A stretch of DNA of 64,000 nt, taken from contig NZ_PGTZ01000007.1 in the NCBI RefSeq assembly GCF_002798015.1, positions 796,797-860,796 on the forward strand. Direction: 5' to 3'. The position numbers were made by a program, and so were the translations under genes. Position 1 is the first letter of the stretch. Each line of letters begins with the position of its first letter. Source of the stretch: Luteimicrobium subarcticum (GTDB taxonomy: Bacteria; Actinomycetota; Actinomycetes; Actinomycetales; Cellulomonadaceae). Under the pieces are notes generated by a model, which was not told the origin of the DNA, ran no database searches, and saw nothing but the letters and a program-made list of their open reading frames with translations. This document shows, piece by piece, positions 8,265-17,348 of this stretch.

Positions 8265-10934
8265 ATGAGCGCTGCAGCACGGGGACCACGGGAACGTCAG
8301 ACGGGCCGGGCCGGGCGGGTGCTGGTGCTGACGACGGGCACCGCGGTGCTCGCCACGGCGGCCGTGGTGGCACCCGTGGCGGCGCTCCCGGCGCCGGCCG
8401 CGCACCCCGTCGAGCCGACGGTCCACCGGATCGCTGTCCCCGGCACGATCGACCAGCGGGCGCTCGGGGACCCGACGGCGCTGGACGTCGCGGCGGGCCA
8501 CGAGCCCGGGACGGGCGTGCTGCGGGCCCCGGCCACGTCGTCGGTCGACGGGCAGCGCCACGTGGAGCGCGACGCCGCGGGACCCGGCGCGTCCGGCACG
8601 TCGTCCGGCACCGGGGAGGCGGGCGGCGAGCTCGCCGTCCTGGGCGTGAAGACCCTCACCGCGCACTTCCTCGTCGGCGGGGTCACGTGGGAGCCCGGGG
8701 GCCCGGCGGTGACGGAGGTCGACGCCCGGCTCCTCGAGGACGGCACCTGGAGCGAGTGGTTCACGCTCACCGTCGACGACCTCGGGGTGAGCGGCGAGCG
8801 CCCCGGCACCGACGCGATGGTCACGGGCGGCGCGGACGGCGTGCAGGTGCGCCTGGTGACGGCGGACGGCACGGCGCCGTCGGACGTCCGGGTCGACGTC
8901 GTCGACCCGGGCACGAGCGCCGCGGACGCCACCGTCGGGGCGGGGCTCGAGCCGGCCGCGCCCGCGGCGAGCGCCCAGGCCTCGACGGGCTACGAGATCG
9001 AGCCGACGATCGTGACGCGCGCGCAGTGGGGAGCCGACGAGAGCCGCGGGAGCGACTGGCCGCAGGTCTCCAGCAGGCTCCAGGCGATGTACGTCCACCA
9101 CACCGTCGGGACGAACGACTACTCGCGCTCGCAGTCGGCGGCGATCGTGCGGGGCGTCTACGCGTTCCACACGGGGAGCCGCGGCTGGCCGGACATCGGC
9201 TACCAGTTCCTCGTGGACCGCTACGGCACGATCTACCAGGGCCGCCGCGACGCGATCCACGACAACCCGATCGGGGCGCAGGCGGGCGGGTACAACTCGG
9301 TGACGATCGGGGTGTCCGCGATGGGCAACTTCGAGTCGGGGCAGCCCACGTCCGCGCTGCTCACGGGCATCGAGCGGGTGCTCGCCTGGAAGGCGTACGA
9401 GTACGGGCTGAACCCGACGGGCCGCACGACCCTGACCACGGGGAGCAGCACGGGGAGCGTGCCGCGGCACGCCCCCGGCACGAGGGTGAGCGTGCCCGTG
9501 ATCCTCGGGCACCGGGACACCAACGGGACGGCGTGCCCGGGCCGGTACCTGTACGCGAAGCTGCCGACGATCCGGGCGGCGGTCGCGTCGCGGGTCGCGG
9601 CCGCGAAGAGGACGTACGGCATGGTCCGGTACACCACGGCGGCGCCGACGGTGGTCGCACCGACGGCGGACCAGTCGCCGGTGCAGTGGTCGTCGACCAC
9701 GACGTACCGCTGGAAGGCGGTGTCCGGCGCGGCGAGGTACCAGCTCCTCACGCGCGTCTCGAGCCGCGGGAACCGCACCGATCTCCTGGACGACCGGTAC
9801 TGGACGGTGTACAAGACGGTGACGGGCACCGCGGCGACGGTGTCGACGGGCTACGGCGACACCCGGCTGGTCGCGGTCCGCGCCGTCGACACGCGGGGGC
9901 GGCTCGGGCCGCCGAGCACGCTCAGCAAGGCCACCCGCCCGGTGGCGTCGTCGTCGGTCGCCCGGGCGGGCACGTGGACGACGTCCGGCGGCGGCTGGGC
10001 GACGACGAGCTCCGGGGCGCGCCTGTCCGTCTCCGGGCTGCTGGACGTGCGTCAGGTCGTGGTGCGCGCGCGGACGGGCCCGGGCACCGGGCCGATCGAG
10101 GTGCGGGCGGGCTCGGCGCGCCTCGGGGTGCTCGACCCCAGCACGCTGCCCACGTCGTCCGACCGTGCGCTGGTCCTCCCGCTCGCGTCGCCCGTGTCGG
10201 GCACGATCAGCGTGGTCGCGCTCGACGGCCGCAGCAAGCACGTGCTCGCGCTCGCGTTCCCCCGCACCGTGGGCCACGGCGTCGGCGTGTCGAGGACGGC
10301 ACGCCCCGCGGCGCCCGCGTCCACGCTCACGAGCGCCGCCCGGTCGGCGCTCGGCACCAGCCGGACGTTCACGTGGCGGGCCGTCACGGGCGCGAGCCGG
10401 TACGAGGTGTGGTCGCGCGCCGCGTCGGGCGCCCGCGCCCTGCCCGGCACGTGGACGTACCGCGGGTCGACGACGCACGCGTCGTACGCGCTCGCGACCT
10501 CCACGGCCGGCGCGACGTACCAGGTGCGGGTGCGGGCCGTCGGGGCCGGCGGATCGGGCGCGACGACACAGCTGCCGTCCGTGACGACGCCGGTCGCGTG
10601 GTCGCAGGTCGTCCAGACGGGCGGCTGGAGCCGGTCGACGTCGAGCCTGTACCTGCGGGGTGGTGCCTACGTCACGACGGCGGCGGGGGCGCGCCTGCGG
10701 GTCTCCGGGCCGACCGTGGGGCGTGTCCGGCTGCACCTGACGACCGCGCCCGGGCAGGGCCGGCTCTCCGTGCTCGTGGGCGGCCACCGTGTCGCGACCC
10801 TGTGGACCTCGTCGACCTCGACGCGGTGGCAGACGTTCCTCGACGTGCGCACCCGGTACCACGGCACGGTCGAGGTGCGGACGCTCGACCGCCGGCCCGT
10901 CCGCATCTCGGCGGTCGTGCTGCTGCGCTCGTAG
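8265..10934 (+). CDS. Secreted N-acetylmuramoyl-L-alanine amidase (PGRP/Amidase_2) with C-terminal beta domains
   Basis: 889 residues from ATG 8265. A basic N-region and hydrophobic stretch (about residues 20-45) form a secretion signal. The catalytic PGRP/Amidase_2 domain spans about 245-440: zinc ligand in VHHT (H278/H279), YQFLVDRYGTIYQGR, GVSAMGNF, and GHRDTNGTACPG with H416 and C424, the usual eight-residue His-Cys spacing. It should cleave the amide between N-acetylmuramic acid and L-alanine in peptidoglycan. Residues 470-889 hold two similar units, each an FN3-like segment (FTWRAVTGASRYEVW; YRWKAVSGAARYQLL) followed by a beta-rich segment, plausibly for wall binding. Located between manB and rmlB, it may remodel the wall during glycopolymer attachment. 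No sortase motif or lipobox is seen. Confidence 0.93.
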   Translation: MSAAARGPRERQTGRAGRVLVLTTGTAVLATAAVVAPVAALPAPAAHPVEPTVHRIAVPGTIDQRALGDPTALDVAAGHEPGTGVLRAPATSSVDGQRHVERDAAGPGASGTSSGTGEAGGELAVLGVKTLTAHFLVGGVTWEPGGPAVTEVDARLLEDGTWSEWFTLTVDDLGVSGERPGTDAMVTGGADGVQVRLVTADGTAPSDVRVDVVDPGTSAADATVGAGLEPAAPAASAQASTGYEIEPTIVTRAQWGADESRGSDWPQVSSRLQAMYVHHTVGTNDYSRSQSAAIVRGVYAFHTGSRGWPDIGYQFLVDRYGTIYQGRRDAIHDNPIGAQAGGYNSVTIGVSAMGNFESGQPTSALLTGIERVLAWKAYEYGLNPTGRTTLTTGSSTGSVPRHAPGTRVSVPVILGHRDTNGTACPGRYLYAKLPTIRAAVASRVAAAKRTYGMVRYTTAAPTVVAPTADQSPVQWSSTTTYRWKAVSGAARYQLLTRVSSRGNRTDLLDDRYWTVYKTVTGTAATVSTGYGDTRLVAVRAVDTRGRLGPPSTLSKATRPVASSSVARAGTWTTSGGGWATTSSGARLSVSGLLDVRQVVVRARTGPGTGPIEVRAGSARLGVLDPSTLPTSSDRALVLPLASPVSGTISVVALDGRSKHVLALAFPRTVGHGVGVSRTARPAAPASTLTSAARSALGTSRTFTWRAVTGASRYEVWSRAASGARALPGTWTYRGSTTHASYALATSTAGATYQVRVRAVGAGGSGATTQLPSVTTPVAWSQVVQTGGWSRSTSSLYLRGGAYVTTAAGARLRVSGPTVGRVRLHLTTAPGQGRLSVLVGGHRVATLWTSSTSTRWQTFLDVRTRYHGTVEVRTLDRRPVRISAVVLLRS

Positions 10935-10948
10935 CCCGCGCCGGTCGT

Positions 10949-11977
<1,029 letters not shown>

Positions 11978-11995
11978 CCTGTGCGGCCGGGGTGG

Positions 11996-12001
11996 TAGGT
12001 T
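11996..12001 (+). promoter_or_regulatory. Candidate -10 element (TAGGTT) for the secreted Ig-like protein
   Basis: TAGGTT lies 19 bases after the rmlB stop, and initiation would give a leader of about 40 nt before ATG 12048. No clear -35 element is visible. Confidence 0.4.
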
Positions 12002-12047
12002 GCCTCCGCCCCCGCCCGAGGGGCACCGTGATCATCCCGGAGTCCCT

Positions 12048-13658
12048 ATGCGCCGTACGTCCGTCCTCCTGCTCCTCACCGCCCTGTCGGGAGTGCTGCC
12101 CGCCGCGACGGCAGCCGCGGCCGACGAGCCCTCCGACTGCCCCCAGCCGTACGTCGTCACGTTCGACGAGGGAGCGTCCTACGGGCGCCAGGTCGCCGCG
12201 CACGGAACGGTGTCGTCGTGCGCCACGGGCGCCGCCGCGACCGGGGGCACGGTGACGCTGCGGACGCCCGACGGGACGACGCTGGGCACGGCGGCCGCCG
12301 TGAGCGCCACCGGCACGTTCGGCTGGTCCGCCGTCACGGTCCGCGCGTCCGGCACCACGGACCGCCTCGTCCTGACGTACGACCCGGGGGACGGGACGGC
12401 GCCGCAGCAGCAGCCCGTGACGGTCACGACGCAGACGCCGCCCGTCCGGCTCGCGCTCGACGCGTGGGTCCCCGTCGCCGACAGCACCGCCGCCGGGCCC
12501 GCCACGGTCCGGGCCACCGTGTCGACGTACGACGCCGGGCACACCTTCCCGCAGTGGGTCACGCTGCTCTCGCCCACGGGCACCGTGGACGTCCTGGACG
12601 CCGGACGCGTCGTCGCCACCCTGCCGCTGCGCTCCGCGCCGTCGACCTTCCCGAGCTGGCAGTCCCAGGCCGTCTCCGCCGCGCCGCTCGCTTCTGTCCG
12701 GGCGGGAGACACCCTCACCGCGGTCTACCACGGCGACGCGGGGTACCCGGGAGCCACCGGCTCGACCACCGTCACGGACCAGCGTCAGCCGACCACGCTG
12801 CAGATCACGGGGCTCGACGTCCAGGGCGTCGACGCGGAGGTGGAAGTCTCCCTCACCTCGACCGAGGGAGTGGTCGGCGACGCACCGGTCGACGTCGCGG
12901 TCGACGGGAAGCACGCGACCTCGTTCCGCACGGTGTCGTGGTCCCAGACGTCCGGGTGGGGCTGGGGCGTCACCGGAGGGAAGCACACCGTCACCGTGTC
13001 GTTCCCCGGGGACGGCCGCCACCAGCCCGCCACCGCGACGGGCACCCTCGTCGTCCCGCGCGTCGCGACGCACGTCACCCTCTCCGACGTCGGCCCCGGG
13101 TCGTTCGGCGCGGTCTCCCCACGCTCGCTGGAGCGGATGCAGGCGTGCGTGACCGCTGACGGCGGCACGGCGTCGGCGCGCGTCCGCATCGACCGCAAGG
13201 TCGCGGGCGCCGCCTGGTGGACGCCGGTGGGCACGCTCACCACCCGGTGGGGCACCGGGTGCGGTCTGCTGTCCGTGCGGCAGGACGCGTCGTCCTCGTA
13301 CCGTGCCGTGGTGCTGTCCGACGCGACGTGGCTCTCCGCGACGTCACGCACCGTCACGGTCGCGAGCCTGCGCCGCGCCGACGTGTCGGTGCGCGCACGT
13401 GCGGGCTCGGCCACGCAGGACGTCATCACCGCGACCGTCTCGCCGTCCGGGACGCTGCACCTGCAGGAGCTCACGTCCCGCGGCTGGGTCACCCGCACGG
13501 TGACCACGCCGCACGTGGCCGCAGGGAGCACCGCGACGGTGCACTTCACCGTGACGCGGTCCGCCGGCGCCACGCGGACCTTCCGGGTGGTGGTGCCCGT
13601 CGACCGCGCCGCCGGGTCCGTCACCAGCGCCAGGGTGCTCGTGCCGCCGCGCCGCTAG
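12048..13658 (+). CDS. Secreted protein with bacterial Ig-like domains
   Basis: 536 residues from ATG 12048; an upstream in-frame start at 12000 would precede the signal sequence. MRRTSVLLLLTALSGVLPA then AAA is a classical signal peptide. The mature protein is all-beta in character, with Big_3-like units recognisable by GTVTLRTPDGTTLGTAAA, GTVDVLDAGRVVATLPL and YHGDAGYPGATGSTTVTD. No transmembrane helix, LPxTG motif or catalytic signature is seen, so it is a secreted or wall-associated structural or binding protein. It sits between rmlB and rmlC; its TAG overlaps the rmlC stop on the other strand (CTAG). Function unknown. Confidence 0.82.
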   Translation: MRRTSVLLLLTALSGVLPAATAAAADEPSDCPQPYVVTFDEGASYGRQVAAHGTVSSCATGAAATGGTVTLRTPDGTTLGTAAAVSATGTFGWSAVTVRASGTTDRLVLTYDPGDGTAPQQQPVTVTTQTPPVRLALDAWVPVADSTAAGPATVRATVSTYDAGHTFPQWVTLLSPTGTVDVLDAGRVVATLPLRSAPSTFPSWQSQAVSAAPLASVRAGDTLTAVYHGDAGYPGATGSTTVTDQRQPTTLQITGLDVQGVDAEVEVSLTSTEGVVGDAPVDVAVDGKHATSFRTVSWSQTSGWGWGVTGGKHTVTVSFPGDGRHQPATATGTLVVPRVATHVTLSDVGPGSFGAVSPRSLERMQACVTADGGTASARVRIDRKVAGAAWWTPVGTLTTRWGTGCGLLSVRQDASSSYRAVVLSDATWLSATSRTVTVASLRRADVSVRARAGSATQDVITATVSPSGTLHLQELTSRGWVTRTVTTPHVAAGSTATVHFTVTRSAGATRTFRVVVPVDRAAGSVTSARVLVPPRR

Positions 13659-14296
13659 TCGCCCGGCGGGGCGTCCGCAGCGGTCCCGCGGCCGGACAGG
13701 AACGCCTCGACCTCCGCGAGCGTCGGCAGGATCCCGCGCTCGCGCGCCTCGGCCAGGGTGGGGGCCTCGGCGTCCTTGTCGGAGAGCCGCGGCACGAGCG
13801 GCGACCCGTCGCGCGCCGTCGTGGGCCAGTCGATGCCCAGCGCGGGGTCGAGCGGGTGGATGCCGTGCTCCCGCCCCGGTGCATAGCCGGCGGAGCAGAG
13901 GTAGAGCACGGTCGCCGCGTCCTCGAGCGCCATGAACGCGTGACCGAGGCCCTCGGGGACGTACACCGCGCGGCGGTCCACGTCGTCGAGGAGGACGGCG
14001 TCCCAGGTGCCGAAGGTCGGTGAACCGACCCGGATGTCGACCACGACGTCGAGGACCGCTCCCGACGCGCAGGTCACGTACTTCGCCTGGGACGGTGGGA
14101 CGTCCGCGAAGTGGATCCCGCGCACCACGCCCGCCGCCGACACCGAGAGGTTCGCCTGTGCGAGGTCGAAGCGGTGCCCCGCAGCGTCCGAGAAGGCCGG
14201 TTCCTTGAACCACTCGAGGAACGTGCCCCGGGCGTCGGGGAACTGGCGGGGGGTGATCTCCAGGGCGCCGGGGACGGCGAGCTCGCGGACCTGCAC
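13655..14296 (-). CDS. rmlC: dTDP-4-dehydrorhamnose 3,5-epimerase
   Basis: 213 residues if translation begins at GTG 14296; another GTG at 14302 would add two residues. I chose 14296 because a TAGGCT box lies 7 nt before it but only 1 nt before 14302. The enzyme is a cupin that epimerises C3 and C5 of dTDP-4-keto-6-deoxyglucose. Visible landmarks are ITPRQFPDARGTFLEWF, the catalytic-His segment VRGIHFAD (most homologues read RGLHYQ) and VYVPEGLGHAFMAL with the conserved tyrosine region. The C-terminal 40 residues extend beyond the minimal cupin. Divergent from rmlD across a 44-bp gap with two back-to-back -10 boxes. Confidence 0.95.
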   Translation of the reverse strand: MQVRELAVPGALEITPRQFPDARGTFLEWFKEPAFSDAAGHRFDLAQANLSVSAAGVVRGIHFADVPPSQAKYVTCASGAVLDVVVDIRVGSPTFGTWDAVLLDDVDRRAVYVPEGLGHAFMALEDAATVLYLCSAGYAPGREHGIHPLDPALGIDWPTTARDGSPLVPRLSDKDAEAPTLAEARERGILPTLAEVEAFLSGRGTAADAPPGD

Positions 14297-14303
14297 GGGC
14301 ACG

Positions 14304-14309
14304 AGCCTA
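14304..14309 (-). promoter_or_regulatory. -10 element (TAGGCT) for rmlC, leaderless type
   Basis: On the minus strand TAGGCT lies 7 nt before GTG 14296, which decides between the two closely spaced GTG codons. Confidence 0.55.
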
Positions 14310-14328
14310 CGGGGTCCGGCGGGGTCGG

Positions 14329-14334
14329 TACCCT
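14329..14334 (+). promoter_or_regulatory. -10 element (TACCCT) for rmlD, leaderless type
   Basis: TACCCT lies 6 nt before ATG 14341. Its -35 region would overlap the rmlC promoter and first codons, so the two promoters may compete or be co-regulated. Confidence 0.6.
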
Positions 14335-14340
14335 CGCACC

Positions 14341-15237
14341 ATGCAGCAAGGGCAGCAGCAGCGGTGGGTGGTCGTCGGCGCGGCCGGGATGCTCGGGCAG
14401 GACCTCGTCGCGGTGCTCGCGGACGCCGGCCGCACCGTGCGCGGCACGACGCGTGCCGACCTGGACGTCACCGACGCCGCCGCGTGCCGGGCGGCGGTCC
14501 GGGACGCGGACGTCGTCGTGAACGCGGCGGCGTACACGCGCGTCGACGACGCCGAGACCGACGAGGGCGCCGCGTTCGCCGTGAACGCCGTCGGCGCGCA
14601 GCACCTCGCCGCGGCGTGCGCGGCAGCGGGCGCCCGCCTCGTGCACGTGTCGACGGACTACGTGCTCGACGGCACCTCGACCACGCCGTGCCCCGAGGAC
14701 GCCCCCCTCGCCCCGCGCAGCGCCTACGGGCGCACCAAGGCGGCGGGGGAGTGGGCCGTCCGGGCGTCGGGCGCCGACGCGCTCGTGGTCCGCACCGCCT
14801 GGCTCTACGGCGCGGGCGGCCCGAGCTTCCCGCGCACGATCGCCCGGCTCGCGCGTGAGCGGGGCGGCGTGGACGTCGTCGACGACCAGCGCGGCCAGCC
14901 GACGTGGACGCGCGACGTCGCACGGGTCGTGCGCGACCTCGTCGCCGTCGGCGCCCCCGCCGGCACGTACCACGCCACCTCGTCGGGCGACGCGACCTGG
15001 TTCGACCTGGCGCGCGAGGTCGTGGCGTCGGCCGGACTCGACCCCGCGGTGGTGCGACCCACGACGTCCGCGGCGTTCGTCCGGCCCGCGCCGCGGCCGG
15101 CCTACTCCGTGCTCGCGCACGACACCCTGCGTGCCGTCGGGGTGCCCGCGATCGGCGCCTGGTGCGAACGGTGGGCGCTCGCGGCCGCGGACGTGCTGGG
15201 AGACCCGCCGGGCGGACCGCCCGCCCCGGTGGCATAG
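14341..15237 (+). CDS. rmlD: dTDP-4-dehydrorhamnose reductase
   Basis: 298 residues from ATG 14341. Last step of dTDP-L-rhamnose synthesis: NAD(P)H-dependent reduction of the 4-keto group. It is an extended short-chain dehydrogenase with VVVGAAGMLGQDL (nucleotide-binding loop), NAAAYTRVDDAETDE (RmlD signature), VHVSTDYVLDG, SAYGRTKAAGE with the YxxxK pair, and VRTAWLYGAGG. Length is normal. The TAG stop (15235-15237) is also the first half of a TAGCAT box for the downstream unit. With rmlA, rmlB and rmlC nearby, the pathway is complete in this window. Confidence 0.96.
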   Translation: MQQGQQQRWVVVGAAGMLGQDLVAVLADAGRTVRGTTRADLDVTDAAACRAAVRDADVVVNAAAYTRVDDAETDEGAAFAVNAVGAQHLAAACAAAGARLVHVSTDYVLDGTSTTPCPEDAPLAPRSAYGRTKAAGEWAVRASGADALVVRTAWLYGAGGPSFPRTIARLARERGGVDVVDDQRGQPTWTRDVARVVRDLVAVGAPAGTYHATSSGDATWFDLAREVVASAGLDPAVVRPTTSAAFVRPAPRPAYSVLAHDTLRAVGVPAIGAWCERWALAAADVLGDPPGGPPAPVA

Positions 15238-15240
15238 CAT
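15235..15240 (+). promoter_or_regulatory. -10 element (TAGCAT) overlapping the rmlD stop codon
   Basis: TAGCAT contains the rmlD stop TAG and is followed by 6 nt and GTG 15247, the same geometry as the leaderless starts elsewhere in the window. It would drive a short leader ORF and the glycosyltransferase at 15294. Confidence 0.45.
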
Positions 15241-15246
15241 CCTCCC

Positions 15247-15297
15247 GTGCTCGCCCTCCCGCCCCGATCCCCTGCTGACGAGATGACCGGACGATGA
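15247..15297 (+). CDS. Possible 16-codon leader ORF, translationally coupled to the glycosyltransferase
   Basis: GTG 15247 lies 6 nt after a TAGCAT box and opens a 16-codon frame (VLALPPRSPADEMTGR) ending at TGA 15295-15297. That stop overlaps ATG 15294 of the glycosyltransferase (ATGA). The glycosyltransferase has no obvious ribosome binding site, so translation of this mini-ORF could deliver ribosomes to it. Alternatively the GTG is chance and the leader is untranslated. Confidence 0.35.
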   Translation: MLALPPRSPADEMTGR

Positions 15298-17348
15298 GGA
15301 CGGTCGTCGTGGTGGCGCGTCCGCAGGACCTCGACGCGCACCGGCTGCCGCTCGAGATCCTGACGACCGTCGGGCCGGCGGCCCGCCTCGGCGACGTCGA
15401 GCTGCGGACGACCACGACAGCGAGCGGCTCGGCGTTCGGTCGCGAGGTGCGTCCTCTGGGGCTGGCGACGGGCGGGGTCCGCCGCACGGTGCAGCGCGCC
15501 GCGTCCGCCGTGCGCGGCGACCGCTCGCGCGTGCTCGCCGCGTTCGCCGACCCGGCGGAGTTCCCCCCCGGGGAGCGGCCCGCCTCTCGGCCCGAGCGCA
15601 CCCACTACCTCGCGCTCGTCGCCGACGCCGAATGGCCCGAGGACGTCGCGCCCGCGAACCGTGCCCCGCTCGAGGTCGAGGGCGTCGCGACCGCAGGTCA
15701 GCGGCTCCGCGAGCTCGCGTCGTCCCGTGCGGGCGGCCGCTGGAAGACGCTGCGGGGCTGGATCCGCAGGTCGCCCGCCCGGCTCGACGAGGTCCTCGAC
15801 GGGGACGAGTGGCCGCTCCTGCTCGACGCGCTCGGACGGGACGGCGTGAGCTTCGACCTCGGGGACTGGCGTGCCGACGCCGCGTGGCTCGCGACGCACG
15901 AGCGGCGTGACGCGGCGCTCGGCCTGTGCGAGGTGGCACGCCGCACGGGTGCCGTCGGCGTCGGTTCGATCGAGCACCGGGTGGTCGAGGAGCTCGTGCG
16001 CGTGGCGCGCGCCGGTGCCGCTGACACGGGTACCGAAGCCCTGGCCCACGAGCTCTCGGCCGCCGCCGACACCGCACTCGACGACGGCGACGCGGCGCAC
16101 GCCGTCCGGCTGTTCGCGCTGCTGCTGCACCTCCTGTTCCAGCGTGACCTGCACGTCGTGTCGGAGTCGTCGCCCCTCGTGGAACGTCCCGACGCCTGGA
16201 CGGCGCCGCTGCGCACGTCGGCGGTGCGCCGGCGGATCATCGCCGCGGACCTGCGTGCCCGGCCGGACGCCGCGGACGCCACCGGCGGGGCGCAGGGCCT
16301 CGTCTTCCTCGCCGGCTCCTACCCGCGCTTCGGCGTCCCGGTGGTCCGGGCGCTCACCGCCGCCGGTCTCGACCCGCACGTGGTCGACCCCGGGGACGAG
16401 GACGCCGCGCTGCGAGGGATCAGCGTCGACGAGGGGCTCCTGCGCGTCCTGGCCGGTGTCGATCCCGTGCCCGACTCCTGGCCCTGGCTCGACGCCGTGC
16501 GCGGCGCCGCGGCGGTCTTCGTGGAGTGGGCCGACCGCGCAGCGCCGTTCGCGGTCGCGGCGGCGTCCACGGACGCCCGGGTCGTGCTCCGGGTGCACAG
16601 CGTCGACCTCCTCAGCGCGTGGCTGCACCTGGTGGACGTCGACCGGGTCGACGAGCTGGTCGTGGTGTCCGACGCGATGGTGGACGTCGTCGTGGGCGTC
16701 CTCGGTGCGGACGTCCGTCCGAAGGTTCGCGTGGTGCCCAACGTGGTGGCGGCGGACCAAATGGCCCGCCCCAAGCTGCCGGGCGCCGAACGGACCCTCG
16801 CCATGGTCGGCTGGGCCCAGACGGTCAAGGACCCGCTGTGGGCGGTCGAGGTCCTGGCGCTGCTGCGGGCCGAGGACCCCGCCTGGCGCCTGCTGCTGGT
16901 GGGCGCCGACTTCCCGCGGACACGGGTCGAGTCGGACGCCCGGTACGCGCTCGCGGTCCGTCGCCGGCTGCTCCGGCCGGACGTGCGGGACGCCGTCGAG
17001 CTCACGGGCTGGACGTCCGACGTCGCCGGCGTCCTGGCACGCGCCGGCTACGTGCTGAGCACGAGCCGCAGGGAGAGCGCGTCGCTGGCCGTCGTCGAGG
17101 GCATGGCGTCGGGCGCCGTGCCCGTCGTGCGCGACTGGCCGGTCTACGCGCGCGTGGACGCCGCCCGCCGGGCCCTCGACGCGCGGTGGGTCGTCTCGAC
17201 GCCCGCCGAGGCCGCCGCCCGGGTGCTCGCCGCGTCGCAGCGGCTCGAGGAGGAGTCCCGCGCGGCCCGCGAGTGGGTCGCGTCCCAGGCGTACGCGGAG
17301 GATCCGGCGGACCGGTACGCCCGGCTCGTCCGAGGGGAGGCGGAGTGA
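15294..17348 (+). CDS. Long GT-B glycosyltransferase with N-terminal extension
   Basis: 684 residues from ATG 15294. Residues 1-330 are Arg/Ala-rich and mostly helical, with no recognised domain. The C-terminal half resembles a GT4-like GT-B fold: FLAGSYPRFGVPVVRALTAAG (start of the Rossmann-like lobe), LRVHSVDLLSAW, VRVVPNVVAADQM, then the donor-binding lobe with AMVGWAQTVKDPLWAVEVL, DAVELTGWTSDVAGVL and STSRRESASLAVVEGMASG, where the E-x7-E-like segment ESASLAVVE contacts the nucleotide sugar in GT4 enzymes. Its TGA overlaps the GTG of the next gene (GTGA). Sugar donor and acceptor unknown. Confidence 0.85.
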   Translation: MRTVVVVARPQDLDAHRLPLEILTTVGPAARLGDVELRTTTTASGSAFGREVRPLGLATGGVRRTVQRAASAVRGDRSRVLAAFADPAEFPPGERPASRPERTHYLALVADAEWPEDVAPANRAPLEVEGVATAGQRLRELASSRAGGRWKTLRGWIRRSPARLDEVLDGDEWPLLLDALGRDGVSFDLGDWRADAAWLATHERRDAALGLCEVARRTGAVGVGSIEHRVVEELVRVARAGAADTGTEALAHELSAAADTALDDGDAAHAVRLFALLLHLLFQRDLHVVSESSPLVERPDAWTAPLRTSAVRRRIIAADLRARPDAADATGGAQGLVFLAGSYPRFGVPVVRALTAAGLDPHVVDPGDEDAALRGISVDEGLLRVLAGVDPVPDSWPWLDAVRGAAAVFVEWADRAAPFAVAAASTDARVVLRVHSVDLLSAWLHLVDVDRVDELVVVSDAMVDVVVGVLGADVRPKVRVVPNVVAADQMARPKLPGAERTLAMVGWAQTVKDPLWAVEVLALLRAEDPAWRLLLVGADFPRTRVESDARYALAVRRRLLRPDVRDAVELTGWTSDVAGVLARAGYVLSTSRRESASLAVVEGMASGAVPVVRDWPVYARVDAARRALDARWVVSTPAEAAARVLAASQRLEEESRAAREWVASQAYAEDPADRYARLVRGEAE

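Noticed and set aside
8040..10862. A 940-codon minus-strand frame opposite the amidase
   Set aside because: Low-complexity Arg/Gly/Ala translation with no motifs; antisense shadow of a clear PGRP amidase.
13651..13660. Frameshift or fusion between the secreted Ig-like protein and rmlC
   Set aside because: The two genes are convergent and their stop codons simply overlap in CTAG; both proteins are full length.
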